Of a stretch of DNA of 64,000 bases, positions 35,192-44,580 are shown in pieces (position 1 is the first letter of the stretch; the number at the start of each line of letters is the position of its first letter). The notes under the pieces were generated by a model. That model saw nothing but the letters and a program-made list of their open reading frames with translations. It was not told the DNA's origin and did not search any database. The stretch lies in NCBI GenBank assembly GCA_037893225.1, contig JAZGUH010000272.1, forward strand, positions 2,015,933-2,079,932. The letters run 5' to 3'. A program made the position numbers and the translations under genes. The DNA is from Hippasteria phrygiana (lineage: Eukaryota; Echinodermata; Asteroidea; Valvatida; Goniasteridae).

Positions 35192-38100
35192 ATGGAAACA
35201 CAACCCATGATTCGAGGATACAATAGATGGAACAAAATATCTTTAAAAAGATATATCGATAAGTATAACTTATCTTTAGGAACACCAACAGGACGCCGTA
35301 ATACGTATATCAGGCGAGATTATATTCGAGCTATAAAAGAAGAAGAAGACAAATTTAAAAATTTGAGAATACGATCTAAAGCTTCGTTAGAGCGACTCGC
35401 GCGCGATAAAAATATTCGGGTCGTATCAACGGGTAGAAATGATCGAGCGATAAAGAAAGATTACATCGAAGCTATAAAAAGATTTAAGGAGCAAAATACT
35501 TTTCGAGAAGCAGACTTTCGAGAGACTAGAAGATTTGAAAACAGTTATCGAAATTTGGAACTGATTCCGAGTCTGTTTACCGACGATCCAGAGCAATTTT
35601 ACAACACCCATACGTCGATGATCAAAAACAAAATCGTAGCTGAATTAATAAAAATAAAAACGATGAAACTACAGATCGCTATGAAAATAAAGTATGTAAT
35701 AAAATCAGGTATTAAGACTACAACACAAACCGCTATTCATTTTAGTTACCAAAATCGAGTCTTAAACAAGAGCGAGATAGCTACGACTATCGGGAAACAA
35801 TATGAAACGATATTATCTCAGATAGATAAATTTACGAATAAAGGAAGTGGTTGGACTATAGATAAAATAGTCGCGTTTTACATTAACATAAACAGAGTTA
35901 ACCCTCTGGTAGGCGCTTCTTACGTAAAACTACCCGAATATATAACTAAAAAACACGCAACCGTCAACATCATAAATGAAGATCAAGAGTGTATAAGATG
36001 GTGTTTAAGAGCCGCCCTAGGTATATATACCGATAAAGTTAAAAACCAAATAGAAACCAACCCGCTGTATAGTTGGCAAAAAAACAGAGCTTCTAATTAT
36101 AAAACCGATGATGGATTAAACTTCACCAACATAGACTTCCCCACACCTATAAATCAGATAGCGAGAATAGAAAGACAAAACGATATAAATATAAACGTGT
36201 TAGGATACGACACAGACTGCAAAAATAAAACCTATCCACAAGATAAAAGGGGCTTGATATATCCGCTATATTTATCTAAAAGACCATACGATATAGAAAC
36301 TATCAGTTTGCTATTATATGACGGTCATTATTGTTGGATAAGTGACTTACCTAGATTCTTATCTGGCGTTACCAATAGTCAACATCGTAAACTGTTTTGC
36401 TTGAGATGTTTAACGCATTTTAGTTCGAAAGAGAAATTAGACAGGCACATAAAAGATTGCGAAGGAATAGACTCTGCTTTATCTACCGTTAAAATGCCGC
36501 ATGAAAGCGCGAACAAATACTTGGACAAAAGCAAATTAATGTTTAAAAACTTTAAGAATTTACAAGATGCACCCTACGTCATATACGCCGATTTTGAATC
36601 TATCTTGGTACCCTCTACACCCTACGAGTGTAGCTACGCGAGTACGAGCGTAGCTACGGAAGTACCAGAAAGAGAGACTGAGGGTAAAATCGCAACGCAC
36701 AAAGCCTGCGGTTATTCGTACGTTGTAGTTAGATGCGATGGCCGACAGATCAAGCGAAAGACTTATAGAGGTGAACGCGCTATAGACAATTTTATAACCT
36801 CGTTGCAAGAACTCGAACCTAAGATTAATGAATTACTAGCTCGCATTAAGCCGATAATATATACGCTAAAAGAAGAAAAAATTCACCTAAACTCTAACGA
36901 GTGCTGGATTTGCGAAAAACCAATTTATCCAAATTACTCGTGTAATTGCCAGTGCTGCAAACCTGTAGAACCCAAAAGTAAAGAAGAACTGGAAGAATAC
37001 ACGTACAAAAACGAAAAGGGATACGTCGAGAAAACATGTATGTTCTGCCAAAAGAAAATTAACAAATTTCGAAAAGTAAGAGATCATTGTCACACTACGG
37101 GCAAGTACAGAGGAGCCGCACACGCTTACTGTAATCTTAAATTACGAGTAAAACCCGGTGAAACGAAAATACCGGTCGTCTTTCACAACTTAGAAAACTA
37201 TGACGCGCACTTGATCATGCAGGGTATTTCTAAGTATCAACAAGATATCTGGTGTATACCCAAAAATTCAGAAAAATACATTTCATTTTCGATCGGTCAA
37301 TATAGATTTATCGACTCGTTTCATTTTATGTCTAGTGGTCTCGACAAATTGGTAAAGTCTTGCCCGAGAGACGCCTTTAGGCTACTCCTGAAACGTTATG
37401 GCGAAGAGAACGCGGACATCTTATTACAAAAGGGTGTATATCCGTACGAGTATATGGACAGCTTTGAACGATTTAGCGAAACTACTCTACCGCCTAAAGA
37501 ATCTTTTTTTAGCGCTCTAAAAGATAAACATATAACGGACGAAGACTACGAAAGAGCGCAACAAGTATGGCAGACCTTTAACATAAAAAACATGGGTGAA
37601 TACCACGACTTGTACGTAACCGCGGATACTCTATTACTAGCCGGCGTATTCGAGAATTTTAGGCAAATGTGTAGAACGAATTACAAGTTGGATCCAGCCA
37701 ACTACTTCACAGCACCGGGATTAAGTTGGGACGCTCTACTAAGACATACTAAAATAGAATTAGAATTATTAACCGATGTAGATAAACATATATTTTTTGA
37801 AAAAGCGAAAAGAGGAGGAATATCGAGCGTTGGTAGTACGCGCTATGCTAAGGCCAACAATAAGTACCTAAAAGATTACGAGCAAGATAAACCCGATTCG
37901 TATATTCTCTATCTAGACGCCAACAACCTCTACGGATGGGCCATGAGTCGACCGCTACCTTACGGAGGATTTAAATGGGTCAATACAAAACAATTTACCC
38001 ACGATCGCATCATGACGTTAAAAGATAAGGCTTCAACGGGATATATGTTCGAAGTTGACCTGGAATATCCAGCCGAACTACACGATCTACACAACGATTA

Positions 38101-39181
38101 TCCTTTAGCCGCCGATAATATAATCATACCTGAAGAATGGTTATCGGAGTATCAACGAGAGTTGGCGAGTGATATAGGAGATGGAGCTAAGGTAAAAAAA
38201 TTAACCGGTACGCTATATCGCAAAGAAAAATATGTATTGCACTACGTCAATTTGAAACAGTGTTTGAGGCTAGGCCTAAAACTAACTAAAGTACATCGGG
38301 CGTTACGATTTAAACAAAAACCTTGGATGAAATCGTACATCGATAAAAACACGCAACTCAGAACGAAAGCAAAGTCGGATTTTGAAAAAGACTTTTTCAA
38401 ATTAATGAATAATTCCGTATTCGGAAAAACGATGGAAAATGTCAGAAATAGAATAGATGGTGTGCTACTGAGAAACGATCAAGTAAAAGAATACGAAAAA
38501 ATAGTTTCTAAACCTTGTTACAAGTCTACTACAGCGTTTAAAGAATGCGGTCTCTCATTCGTGGAATCGTACAAAAAGAAAACGTATTTAAATAAGCCCA
38601 TCTATTGCGGCGTTAGTATCTTAGACTTATCGAAGACTCTAATGTACGACTTTTATTACAACCAATTAAAAAAGACGTATGGCGATAAAGTAAGATTGAT
38701 GTATACAGACACGGACTCGTTGCTTTTGATTATCTATACGAAAGACGTTTATCGGAATCTAGAAAAACAGTCTGACTTGTACGATTTTTCTAACTACGAG
38801 AAAGACCACTTTTTATACGACGATACAAACAAGAAAGTTATCGGTAAATTTAAAGACGAATGCGGAGGAAAAGTCATAAGCGAAGCTACTTGCATCAGAT
38901 CGAAGATGTACTCGATTTTATACGGGGAACACGATATTATAAAGAAGGCCAAAGGCGTAAACCGAGTGGTTATAAACAACGATCTATCTTACGAAAAGTA
39001 CAAGCGATGCGTTTTATCGAACGAATGCTATTCAAACAAGATGATTCGTTTTGGAACAGAGCGCCACATGATATACATGGAGGCTCAAGTCAAGCAATCT
39101 TTAAATCCTTTAGATACGAAGAGATATATTTTACCTAATGGTATAGACACTCTGGCTTATGGTCATCGTTCTAACCTTTAG
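35192..39181 (+). CDS. POLB: Protein-primed family B DNA polymerase of the Polinton (1329 aa)
   Basis: Replicates the element, probably primed by a terminal protein. Exonuclease motifs: YADFES (467/469), FHNLENYDAHL (664-674), and Y-x-x-x-D near 808-812. Polymerase motifs: YLDANNLYGWAMSRPLP (about 908-923), KLMNNSVFGKT (1070-1080) and YTDTDSL (1171-1177), the protein-primed style. N-terminal of these is a region with NEDQECIRWCL (Cys 267) and DGHYCW (His 379), resembling the OTU/papain-like domain reported for some Polinton and adintovirus polymerases; then a C2HC finger (403-423). Between Exo I and II sits a Cys-rich insert ending DHCHTTGKYRGAAHAYCN, like an endonuclease VII fold. All motifs appear intact. 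The start ATG follows ATTATAAAAG and lies 45 bp inside the left repeat. It converges on the penton-like genes, 6 bp apart. Confidence 0.93.
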   Translation: METQPMIRGYNRWNKISLKRYIDKYNLSLGTPTGRRNTYIRRDYIRAIKEEEDKFKNLRIRSKASLERLARDKNIRVVSTGRNDRAIKKDYIEAIKRFKEQNTFREADFRETRRFENSYRNLELIPSLFTDDPEQFYNTHTSMIKNKIVAELIKIKTMKLQIAMKIKYVIKSGIKTTTQTAIHFSYQNRVLNKSEIATTIGKQYETILSQIDKFTNKGSGWTIDKIVAFYININRVNPLVGASYVKLPEYITKKHATVNIINEDQECIRWCLRAALGIYTDKVKNQIETNPLYSWQKNRASNYKTDDGLNFTNIDFPTPINQIARIERQNDININVLGYDTDCKNKTYPQDKRGLIYPLYLSKRPYDIETISLLLYDGHYCWISDLPRFLSGVTNSQHRKLFCLRCLTHFSSKEKLDRHIKDCEGIDSALSTVKMPHESANKYLDKSKLMFKNFKNLQDAPYVIYADFESILVPSTPYECSYASTSVATEVPERETEGKIATHKACGYSYVVVRCDGRQIKRKTYRGERAIDNFITSLQELEPKINELLARIKPIIYTLKEEKIHLNSNECWICEKPIYPNYSCNCQCCKPVEPKSKEELEEYTYKNEKGYVEKTCMFCQKKINKFRKVRDHCHTTGKYRGAAHAYCNLKLRVKPGETKIPVVFHNLENYDAHLIMQGISKYQQDIWCIPKNSEKYISFSIGQYRFIDSFHFMSSGLDKLVKSCPRDAFRLLLKRYGEENADILLQKGVYPYEYMDSFERFSETTLPPKESFFSALKDKHITDEDYERAQQVWQTFNIKNMGEYHDLYVTADTLLLAGVFENFRQMCRTNYKLDPANYFTAPGLSWDALLRHTKIELELLTDVDKHIFFEKAKRGGISSVGSTRYAKANNKYLKDYEQDKPDSYILYLDANNLYGWAMSRPLPYGGFKWVNTKQFTHDRIMTLKDKASTGYMFEVDLEYPAELHDLHNDYPLAADNIIIPEEWLSEYQRELASDIGDGAKVKKLTGTLYRKEKYVLHYVNLKQCLRLGLKLTKVHRALRFKQKPWMKSYIDKNTQLRTKAKSDFEKDFFKLMNNSVFGKTMENVRNRIDGVLLRNDQVKEYEKIVSKPCYKSTTAFKECGLSFVESYKKKTYLNKPIYCGVSILDLSKTLMYDFYYNQLKKTYGDKVRLMYTDTDSLLLIIYTKDVYRNLEKQSDLYDFSNYEKDHFLYDDTNKKVIGKFKDECGGKVISEATCIRSKMYSILYGEHDIIKKAKGVNRVVINNDLSYEKYKRCVLSNECYSNKMIRFGTERHMIYMEAQVKQSLNPLDTKRYILPNGIDTLAYGHRSNL

Positions 39182-39187
39182 TCTATT

Positions 39188-39923
39188 CTAGCCAGAACAA
39201 GACGATCGATAAATATCTACTCGAAAAATAAATTTCTTATGGTTATTATCAATTAAAGCGCCGTCGCGGTCTCTGAAAGAAAAACTCAGTTCGGGTATTT
39301 TACTCTTAATTAGAGGTATGGTAATTTTTCTTTTATTCTGGACAGCCGCTATTACATCTGATTCTGCCTCAATATATACAATCGGTATAACGTCTAACAA
39401 ATGCGTGCTCTTTCCGTTATAGAAATTATTAGACGTAGATAACTGATCGCAATGTAAAAAAATTGTATTCAAGTAATTCATACTATAATTTCCTACAAGT
39501 TCGCCCCCACCATAAGGGTGCCATTCACGGGGTAGATCAAACACTTTTTGAGTATATAGATCGAACCAAATTCTAACAAAGTAAGTTGTCGGTACAATAC
39601 CGACATTAAAAAAAATCTTTTTATTAATCTTGTCTACGGAAACTTTAATCAAAGCTAATTTATTCAATTCAGCTATTAACTCATCGATAGTATAATTTCC
39701 AGCTGGAATTACTATTTCACCGTTAATTATGTCAATGTCATACGGCAACGAACCACCATGTAATTTCCATACTATAGTCATACGTTGAGTTATATTATAA
39801 AAAACCAATGGTAAATATCGCGTTGTTTAAACTCATGCAGTAATCTCCCTTAGAGTTATCTATAGGTTTTGACAAAGTAAACGTTTGTTCGTTATCATTC
39901 ATTTTAAAAACGTGCGATTCCAT
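39188..39923 (-). pseudogene. Penton/minor-capsid-like gene, copy C, one frameshift
   Basis: The start codon is at 39923 (MESHVFKMND) and the stop at 39188-39190. The N-terminal part holds FTLSKPIDNSKGDYCMSLNN, then the frame is lost at an A run of six (39799-39804 on the plus strand), where the sister copy has five. The rest is open: FDLYTQKVFDLPREW, NTIFLHCDQLSTSN-NFYNGKSTHLLDVIPI, and a C-terminal ELSFSFRDRDGALID...FRVDIYR. This layout (S-K-G-D/K-y near the start, I-x-I-P-A-G-x-Y, G-K-x-S-H/T-H-x-L-x-D-x-x-P, and final F-x-D-x-x-G) matches the single-jelly-roll minor capsid (penton) family of Polintons as I remember it. The single homopolymer change could be decay or a sequence error. Confidence 0.65.
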
Positions 39924-39980
39924 TTTATTAGAACAAAAAAAATATTCAAAAATCGCTTAAAATTTACCTATCGTCATTCT
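39924..39980. other. Short spacer between penton-like copies
   Basis: AT-rich spacer of about 57 bp between copy C start and copy B stop. It contains a short repeat of the CATTCTCTAAAACCC type and likely includes the copy C promoter. Confidence 0.5.
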
Positions 39981-41200
39981 CTAAAACCCAGAACAAGACG
40001 ATCGATAAATATCTACTCGAAAAATAAATATCTTATGGTTATTATCAACTAAATCGCCGTCGCAGTCTCTGAAAGAAAAACTCAGTTCGGGTATTTTATC
40101 AACTACGAGCGACACGACAGTTTTTCTTTTATTCTGGACAGTCGCTATTACATCTGATTCTGCCTCAATATATACAATCGGTATAACGTCTAACAAATGC
40201 GTGCTCTTTCCGTTATAGAAATTATTAGACGTAGATAACTGATGTAAATGTAAAAAAATTGTATTCAAGTAATTCATACTATAATTTCCTACAAGTTCAC
40301 CACTAATAGGTTGCCACCAATCACGGGGTAGATCAAACACTTTTTGAGTATATAGATCGAACTCAATCACAGCAGTTAGAGAATCTAGCATAGTACCGTC
40401 ATTAAAAAAATCTTTTTATTAATCTTGTCTACGGAAACTGTCCATACAGTTGATTTATTCAATTCAGCTATTAACTCATCGATAGTATAATTTCCAGCTA
40501 GAATTACTATTTCACCGATAATTTCACTCGAAAAACCCTTATTTATTGCCCATACTATAGTCATACGTTGAGTTATATTATAAAAACCAATGGTAAATAT
40601 CGCGTTGTTTAAACTCATGCAGTAATCTCCCTTAGAGTTATCTATAGGTTTTGACAAAGTAAACGTTATCGGTATAACGTCTAGCAAGTGCGTGCTCTTT
40701 CCGTTATAGAAATTATTAGACGTAGATAACTGATCGCAATGTAAAAAAATTGCATCGACAGGCATTGTATTATAATGCCCTACGTAATCTACACCAAAAA
40801 CTAAGTTTTTGACCGTTATCCCCAACAATTGTTTAATGTTTTTATCAAAGCGTAGAACGTTATTTTCTTCCGTTACATTTAAAGATATTTTTTTATTAAG
40901 TTTATCTACAGAGACTTCTAACCAAACTAATTTACTGAGTCTCTCTTCGATCCAATCTATATCGTAATATCCAGCAGGAATATCAATTTTACCATCCGTA
41001 CTACCCGTTTTTTTACCAGTGTTTGGATCGATTTGATGTATAAAATAGAGAATTTCGCTATTACTAACCATGTTGTAGAAGCCCGCGGTTACTATCGCGC
41101 TGGTTAAACTCATACTGTAATCCCCCTTTGAGTTATCTATAGGTTTTGACAGTCTAAACGTTCGTTCACCATCAAACATTTCAAAAACGTGCGATTCCAT
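39981..41200 (-). pseudogene. Penton/minor-capsid-like fused copies A and B, frameshifted
   Basis: The first frame starts at 41200 (MESHVFEMFDGERTFRLSKP) and runs through a distinct N-terminal unit A (DGKIDIPAGYYDIDWIEERL, NVTEENNVLRFDKNIKQLLG, VDAIFLHCDQLSTSN) to LLDVIPI. It then passes directly into the FTLSKPIDNSKGDYCMSLNN start of unit B, so the C-terminus of A and the start codon of B are missing at a junction near 40670-40680. The B frame shifts at an A run of seven (40404-40410), where copy C has eight, and continues open to the stop at 39981. Units B and C are close paralogues; A is more diverged. Whether A-B makes any product is unknown. Confidence 0.6.
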
Positions 41201-41242
41201 TTTATGTAAAAGATTAAAATATTTGGTTTATTATAAATTAAA

Positions 41243-43021
41243 ATGAAATTCGCTCAATTTGTGAAATTTTTAGATCCTAATAATCGACCGGTAACGAATG
41301 CTCTAGATATCGCGAATCTAGCTGCTCGCGTAGGGCGTACTCAAGTAGCTACGCAAGCACAAAGCGTTAGCGACAAGCACGAAGCGATAAGCCCGGCTCT
41401 AGATATCATGAATCTAGTTAGAAGTCAAGACGACTCAACGACTAGCGACAAGTATGAAGCGATAACCCCGGAGAGTACCCCGTTGAACATGCACTTGAGT
41501 CAACCTAACATCATCGTAAACGCCAACACGAACGCGAGTTTTATCGCTCGACTAGTTGATATATTTAGCGCTTATAAAATGTCCGACGTAAAACACGACG
41601 AAGTGGTCGAACGTTACGCATCGGACCCCATGACGTTTTATCAAAATCAACTCAACTTTGCATTTTGGTGCGCGACTTCTGGTTGCGGCGTAGGACTAGA
41701 ATCGTTACTACACAAAAACCCCGTAATATCGGCTTTATTCAAGTTTCACGTATATTTCACAATCAGAAAGATACTTTACTTTCTAAAATGCCCAGTTCCA
41801 AACGACAATATATTCGACGATCTAAACAATAACATCGATAAAGGCGCTTATAGCGATATTTGTCGATATTTTAATGTCGATTCAAACTTAAGTTTTAAAC
41901 AGACCGTAGACTTAACTTCTGGAGGATTAGGTACCGCTTATTTTGACCCGTTTAACATAAACAAGTACTCGTCAGGTATACTTTTACCCGTACCCGGTAA
42001 AAATTATACCCCTATTAAGCTTTACAAGGTTTCGGCTGAATATGACCCGAGTACGGGTAAATATGTGACGCATAATAAATTGTGGGAATACGATTATGAA
42101 GCTATGAACCCCGGCGCCACCTACATGGGATTTGTAGAGTCGGGCGATGCGAAACATTATAGTAAAATTACGCTCGCGTATATCAGACAATCCGCGGATG
42201 TTGTACGACTCGGTTTTAGAAATTTTATACTCCAGAAGAGCTCGTTTACCAACGTTGGTATAGAAAAAATAAACGAAAGCGTTAGAACGTACGTGTACGC
42301 CATACTCGGTGCGCAAGCCCAAACAAAAACGAGTATACTAACTGCAGGTACCGGATTAGATGCGCAAAGACAATTTGAAAATATAGTAGAAGATATCATC
42401 AACAGCCGTACGGACTTGGAATCTTCTATAGCCAGATTTCAAAATTCTTTACAGTACGCTAGAAGCTCGTTAAACTTTGTGATTAGCCCTGGATTGTACT
42501 TAATTCCATCAAATATGGAGCTTTTAGTCGGTATTCACCAAGGTTATAATAATAATATACAGATAGCTACACCCGGCGCATCGATAGGATTAAATATCAA
42601 CTTGAACTCAGACGTCGTAGCTACGCCACCAGCCCCTACACCGCCACCCTCTCCCGTAAAAAAGAGTCGTACGGTAGCCCAACAAAATTTAGACGATTTA
42701 GACGATTTAGACGATTTAGACCCGCCACCAACCCCACCCTCTCCCGTAAAAAAGAGTAGTGCAGTAACCCAGCAAAATTTAGACGATTTAGACGATTTAG
42801 AGAATTTAGACCTGTCACCAACCCCTACACCTCCATTCTCAGACGTACTCCCTACGGTCGTAGCTACGCAAGTACCCCCACCACCCCCTATCTCTACGGT
42901 CGTATCTACACCACCTACTCAACCGCCAGACTCGCACGAACAAGAAAAAACTGCTTTAGTCGTTGGTTTAATAGCCGTTGCTGGGGTTGGGTATCTAGCT
43001 TATGATATTTTACGTCGCTGA
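41243..43021 (+). CDS. Polinton-conserved 592-aa protein with C-terminal membrane anchor, function unknown
   Basis: The central domain (about 100-450) contains FWCATSGCGVGLESL and KFHVYFTIRKILYFL, a motif pair I recall from uncharacterised Polinton-type proteins of cnidarians and other invertebrates; a virion or assembly role is likely but unproven. The N-terminus has an internal duplication (ALDI-x-NL...SDK-x-EAI-x-P at 20-53 and 52-77). Residues about 460-565 are Pro/Ser-rich with LDDLDD repeats and two PSPVKKS boxes. The last 25 residues are a hydrophobic anchor (TALVVGLIAVAGVGYLAYDI) ending in RR. The tail overlaps the convergent integrase tail by 12 bp. The start is 43 bp from the divergent penton start, implying a shared two-way promoter. 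Confidence 0.8.
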   Translation: MKFAQFVKFLDPNNRPVTNALDIANLAARVGRTQVATQAQSVSDKHEAISPALDIMNLVRSQDDSTTSDKYEAITPESTPLNMHLSQPNIIVNANTNASFIARLVDIFSAYKMSDVKHDEVVERYASDPMTFYQNQLNFAFWCATSGCGVGLESLLHKNPVISALFKFHVYFTIRKILYFLKCPVPNDNIFDDLNNNIDKGAYSDICRYFNVDSNLSFKQTVDLTSGGLGTAYFDPFNINKYSSGILLPVPGKNYTPIKLYKVSAEYDPSTGKYVTHNKLWEYDYEAMNPGATYMGFVESGDAKHYSKITLAYIRQSADVVRLGFRNFILQKSSFTNVGIEKINESVRTYVYAILGAQAQTKTSILTAGTGLDAQRQFENIVEDIINSRTDLESSIARFQNSLQYARSSLNFVISPGLYLIPSNMELLVGIHQGYNNNIQIATPGASIGLNINLNSDVVATPPAPTPPPSPVKKSRTVAQQNLDDLDDLDDLDPPPTPPSPVKKSSAVTQQNLDDLDDLENLDLSPTPTPPFSDVLPTVVATQVPPPPPISTVVSTPPTQPPDSHEQEKTALVVGLIAVAGVGYLAYDILRR

Positions 43022-44017
43022 AGAAGGTGGTAACTCAGTATCTGACGGAACAACCATTAATTCTTTTTTAACGAACGATCTCTTGGGGCCGTGAGTCAGC
43101 CAGTACAACGCGGGTTGTCCGGGGTTTGTCGTTCTCCTTCTAATCGTATACATTTCTAAGCTCCAAATAGGATCGGTAGCTCTTCTTCTAACGTCTTTTT
43201 CGAGCTCTCCAGGAGCGTAAAGATATCTAACGATATCGTCATTTACACTTAGCGCGACTTCGGGGCTCTTGAGCCCCGAAGAACTCAATTGTTTTATTTC
43301 TAACTGAGACATAGCCGCTCGAGGAGTTAACGGTTTACCTTTCATAGTCGATATCAATCTAGTTTCTTCGTCGTTTAACGCCGCTACGACATCGGGCAAT
43401 CTTTTTACCCACTCGCGGCTGTGCTCGGTAGGCTCTAACATTTCTTGAGCGTATTGATGACCGAATAATCTTTCGGCTAAAGTACGATTAAATCTTTCTA
43501 CTATACCTTGAGCTCTATGATTGCCAACCTCGCCTTTCTGTACTGCGACGTTGCGAGTTCGCATCAAAGTATTAAATTCAGCCATAAATTCTGTACCGGG
43601 GTCTACTTTTATCGTGAGAGGCCAAGACAAGGGCGATCTTTTGTAAATCTTTTTTATCGCCTCTACAACTTGAGTACTCGTTTTATTCGTCAAGGGTTCA
43701 GCTTCTTTATATCGAGTGGCCACATCGACGATCGTCAACGCGTATTTATATCTTTTACGTTTAACTACATCGTGAGGTAGATACAACAGATCCGCTTGAT
43801 GTTGTTCATTAGGCCGCCCTATAACCTTATTGAGACTCGTAGGTCTCGGTATAAAACTGGGGGGTGGTAAATATATTTGCCACATGGCTTGTTTTCTCAA
43901 CCAATTTCTAACGTCTGGCTCGGATACGTTGGCTTTTAACGACAATTTTTTTATAGCGCCTGCACCTTTCCAATATCCTTTAGGGCTGTAAAATATTTTA
44001 CTTAGTTTTGTTTCCAT
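43010..44017 (-). CDS. INT: RVE-type integrase of the Polinton (335 aa)
   Basis: Catalyses insertion of the element and produces the short target duplication. The retroviral-type core is visible: QADLLYLP (Asp about 76), KVDPGTEFM (Asp about 139), and GIVERFNRTL (Glu about 174), giving D-D-(about 34)-E spacing. TIVDVATRYKEAEPL between the first two motifs is also typical. N-terminal AIKKLSLKANVSEPDVRNWL suggests a helix-turn-helix with no clear HHCC zinc site. The C-terminal YLYAPGELEKD...SLEMYTI...FVKKELMVVP looks like an SH3-like barrel; no chromodomain is obvious. The start at 44017 lies back to back with the 137-aa gene, 41 bp apart. All catalytic residues are present. Confidence 0.92.
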   Translation of the reverse strand: METKLSKIFYSPKGYWKGAGAIKKLSLKANVSEPDVRNWLRKQAMWQIYLPPPSFIPRPTSLNKVIGRPNEQHQADLLYLPHDVVKRKRYKYALTIVDVATRYKEAEPLTNKTSTQVVEAIKKIYKRSPLSWPLTIKVDPGTEFMAEFNTLMRTRNVAVQKGEVGNHRAQGIVERFNRTLAERLFGHQYAQEMLEPTEHSREWVKRLPDVVAALNDEETRLISTMKGKPLTPRAAMSQLEIKQLSSSGLKSPEVALSVNDDIVRYLYAPGELEKDVRRRATDPIWSLEMYTIRRRTTNPGQPALYWLTHGPKRSFVKKELMVVPSDTELPPSSAT

Positions 44018-44058
44018 TTTATTTTATACTTTGTAAAAATTTTAACGACTTATTAAAA

Positions 44059-44472
44059 ATGGCGAGTGCATTAATGATGATTGGTGGAGCTCTTGTAAAC
44101 GCTTTAGCGTTTAGCGGATCGAACTTTCTATTTTCGAAGATGGGTGGGTCGTCGGCTGAAGAACGTAAACGACACGACCTCGCTTTAGAACAATTAACTC
44201 GAGCTAAACAAGAGTGGGTGGAACAAAGAACCAAGGTTCTAGATTATCTAAACGATCGACTACATAAAGAAGCCAGGGCTCAAAAAGATTTTAGAAATGT
44301 AGATGACGCGTTGAGACTATATAACGAAGTAACCAACGAAGATATGCGATTACCTCGTGAACCTGTATTGTCAGACTTTTACGTACCCAGCGAAGGCCAA
44401 AAAGATGGTGAAATTGCATTTATCGTAGGAGGCACTGCTGTTTTAGGATTTTTAGTTTACAAGTTTATTTAA
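44059..44472 (+). CDS. Small membrane-associated Polinton protein (137 aa)
   Basis: The start MASALMMIGGALVNALAFSG at 44059 is preferred over an upstream in-frame ATG at 44008, because the longer form would begin inside the integrase start and because 44059 follows ACGACTTATTAAAA, close to the box before two later genes. It has an N-terminal hydrophobic segment, then a charged helix (AEERKRHDLALEQLTRAKQE, a K/R/E-rich coiled-coil type), and a C-terminal hydrophobic anchor (IAFIVGGTAVLGFLVYKFI). I recall similar small proteins in other invertebrate Polintons. Probably a virion membrane or minor structural protein; the function is not known. Confidence 0.75.
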   Translation: MASALMMIGGALVNALAFSGSNFLFSKMGGSSAEERKRHDLALEQLTRAKQEWVEQRTKVLDYLNDRLHKEARAQKDFRNVDDALRLYNEVTNEDMRLPREPVLSDFYVPSEGQKDGEIAFIVGGTAVLGFLVYKFI

Positions 44473-44580
44473 AAGTTTTTGCTTTTGTTTTAGGTTTGTC
44501 TAAAAGTATAAGTTTGTCTAAAAGTTTAAGTTTATTTAAAAGTTTTTTGCTTTTTATTTTTTTTTGTTTCGTTAAGTAAA
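44473..44580. repeat. T-rich spacer with GTTTGTCTAAAAGT repeats before the capsid gene
   Basis: Three degenerate copies of GTTTGTCTAAAAGTTTAA type sequence lie in 100 bases. Possibly promoter elements for the downstream capsid gene. No gene. Confidence 0.5.

Noticed and set aside
36560..38979. Minus-strand frames of 60-80 codons inside the polymerase gene
   Set aside because: They are antisense shadows of a well-conserved coding sequence with no motif of their own.
40385..40420. Programmed -1 frameshift in penton-like copy B (T-TTT-TTA on the coding strand)
   Set aside because: The heptamer does fit a slippery site, but the sister copy has one more base in the run and reads straight through, so a one-base deletion is the simpler explanation.
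44008..44058. Upstream start for the 137-aa membrane protein
   Set aside because: It would overlap the divergent integrase start and adds residues unlike the family; the ATG at 44059 has the promoter-like box before it.
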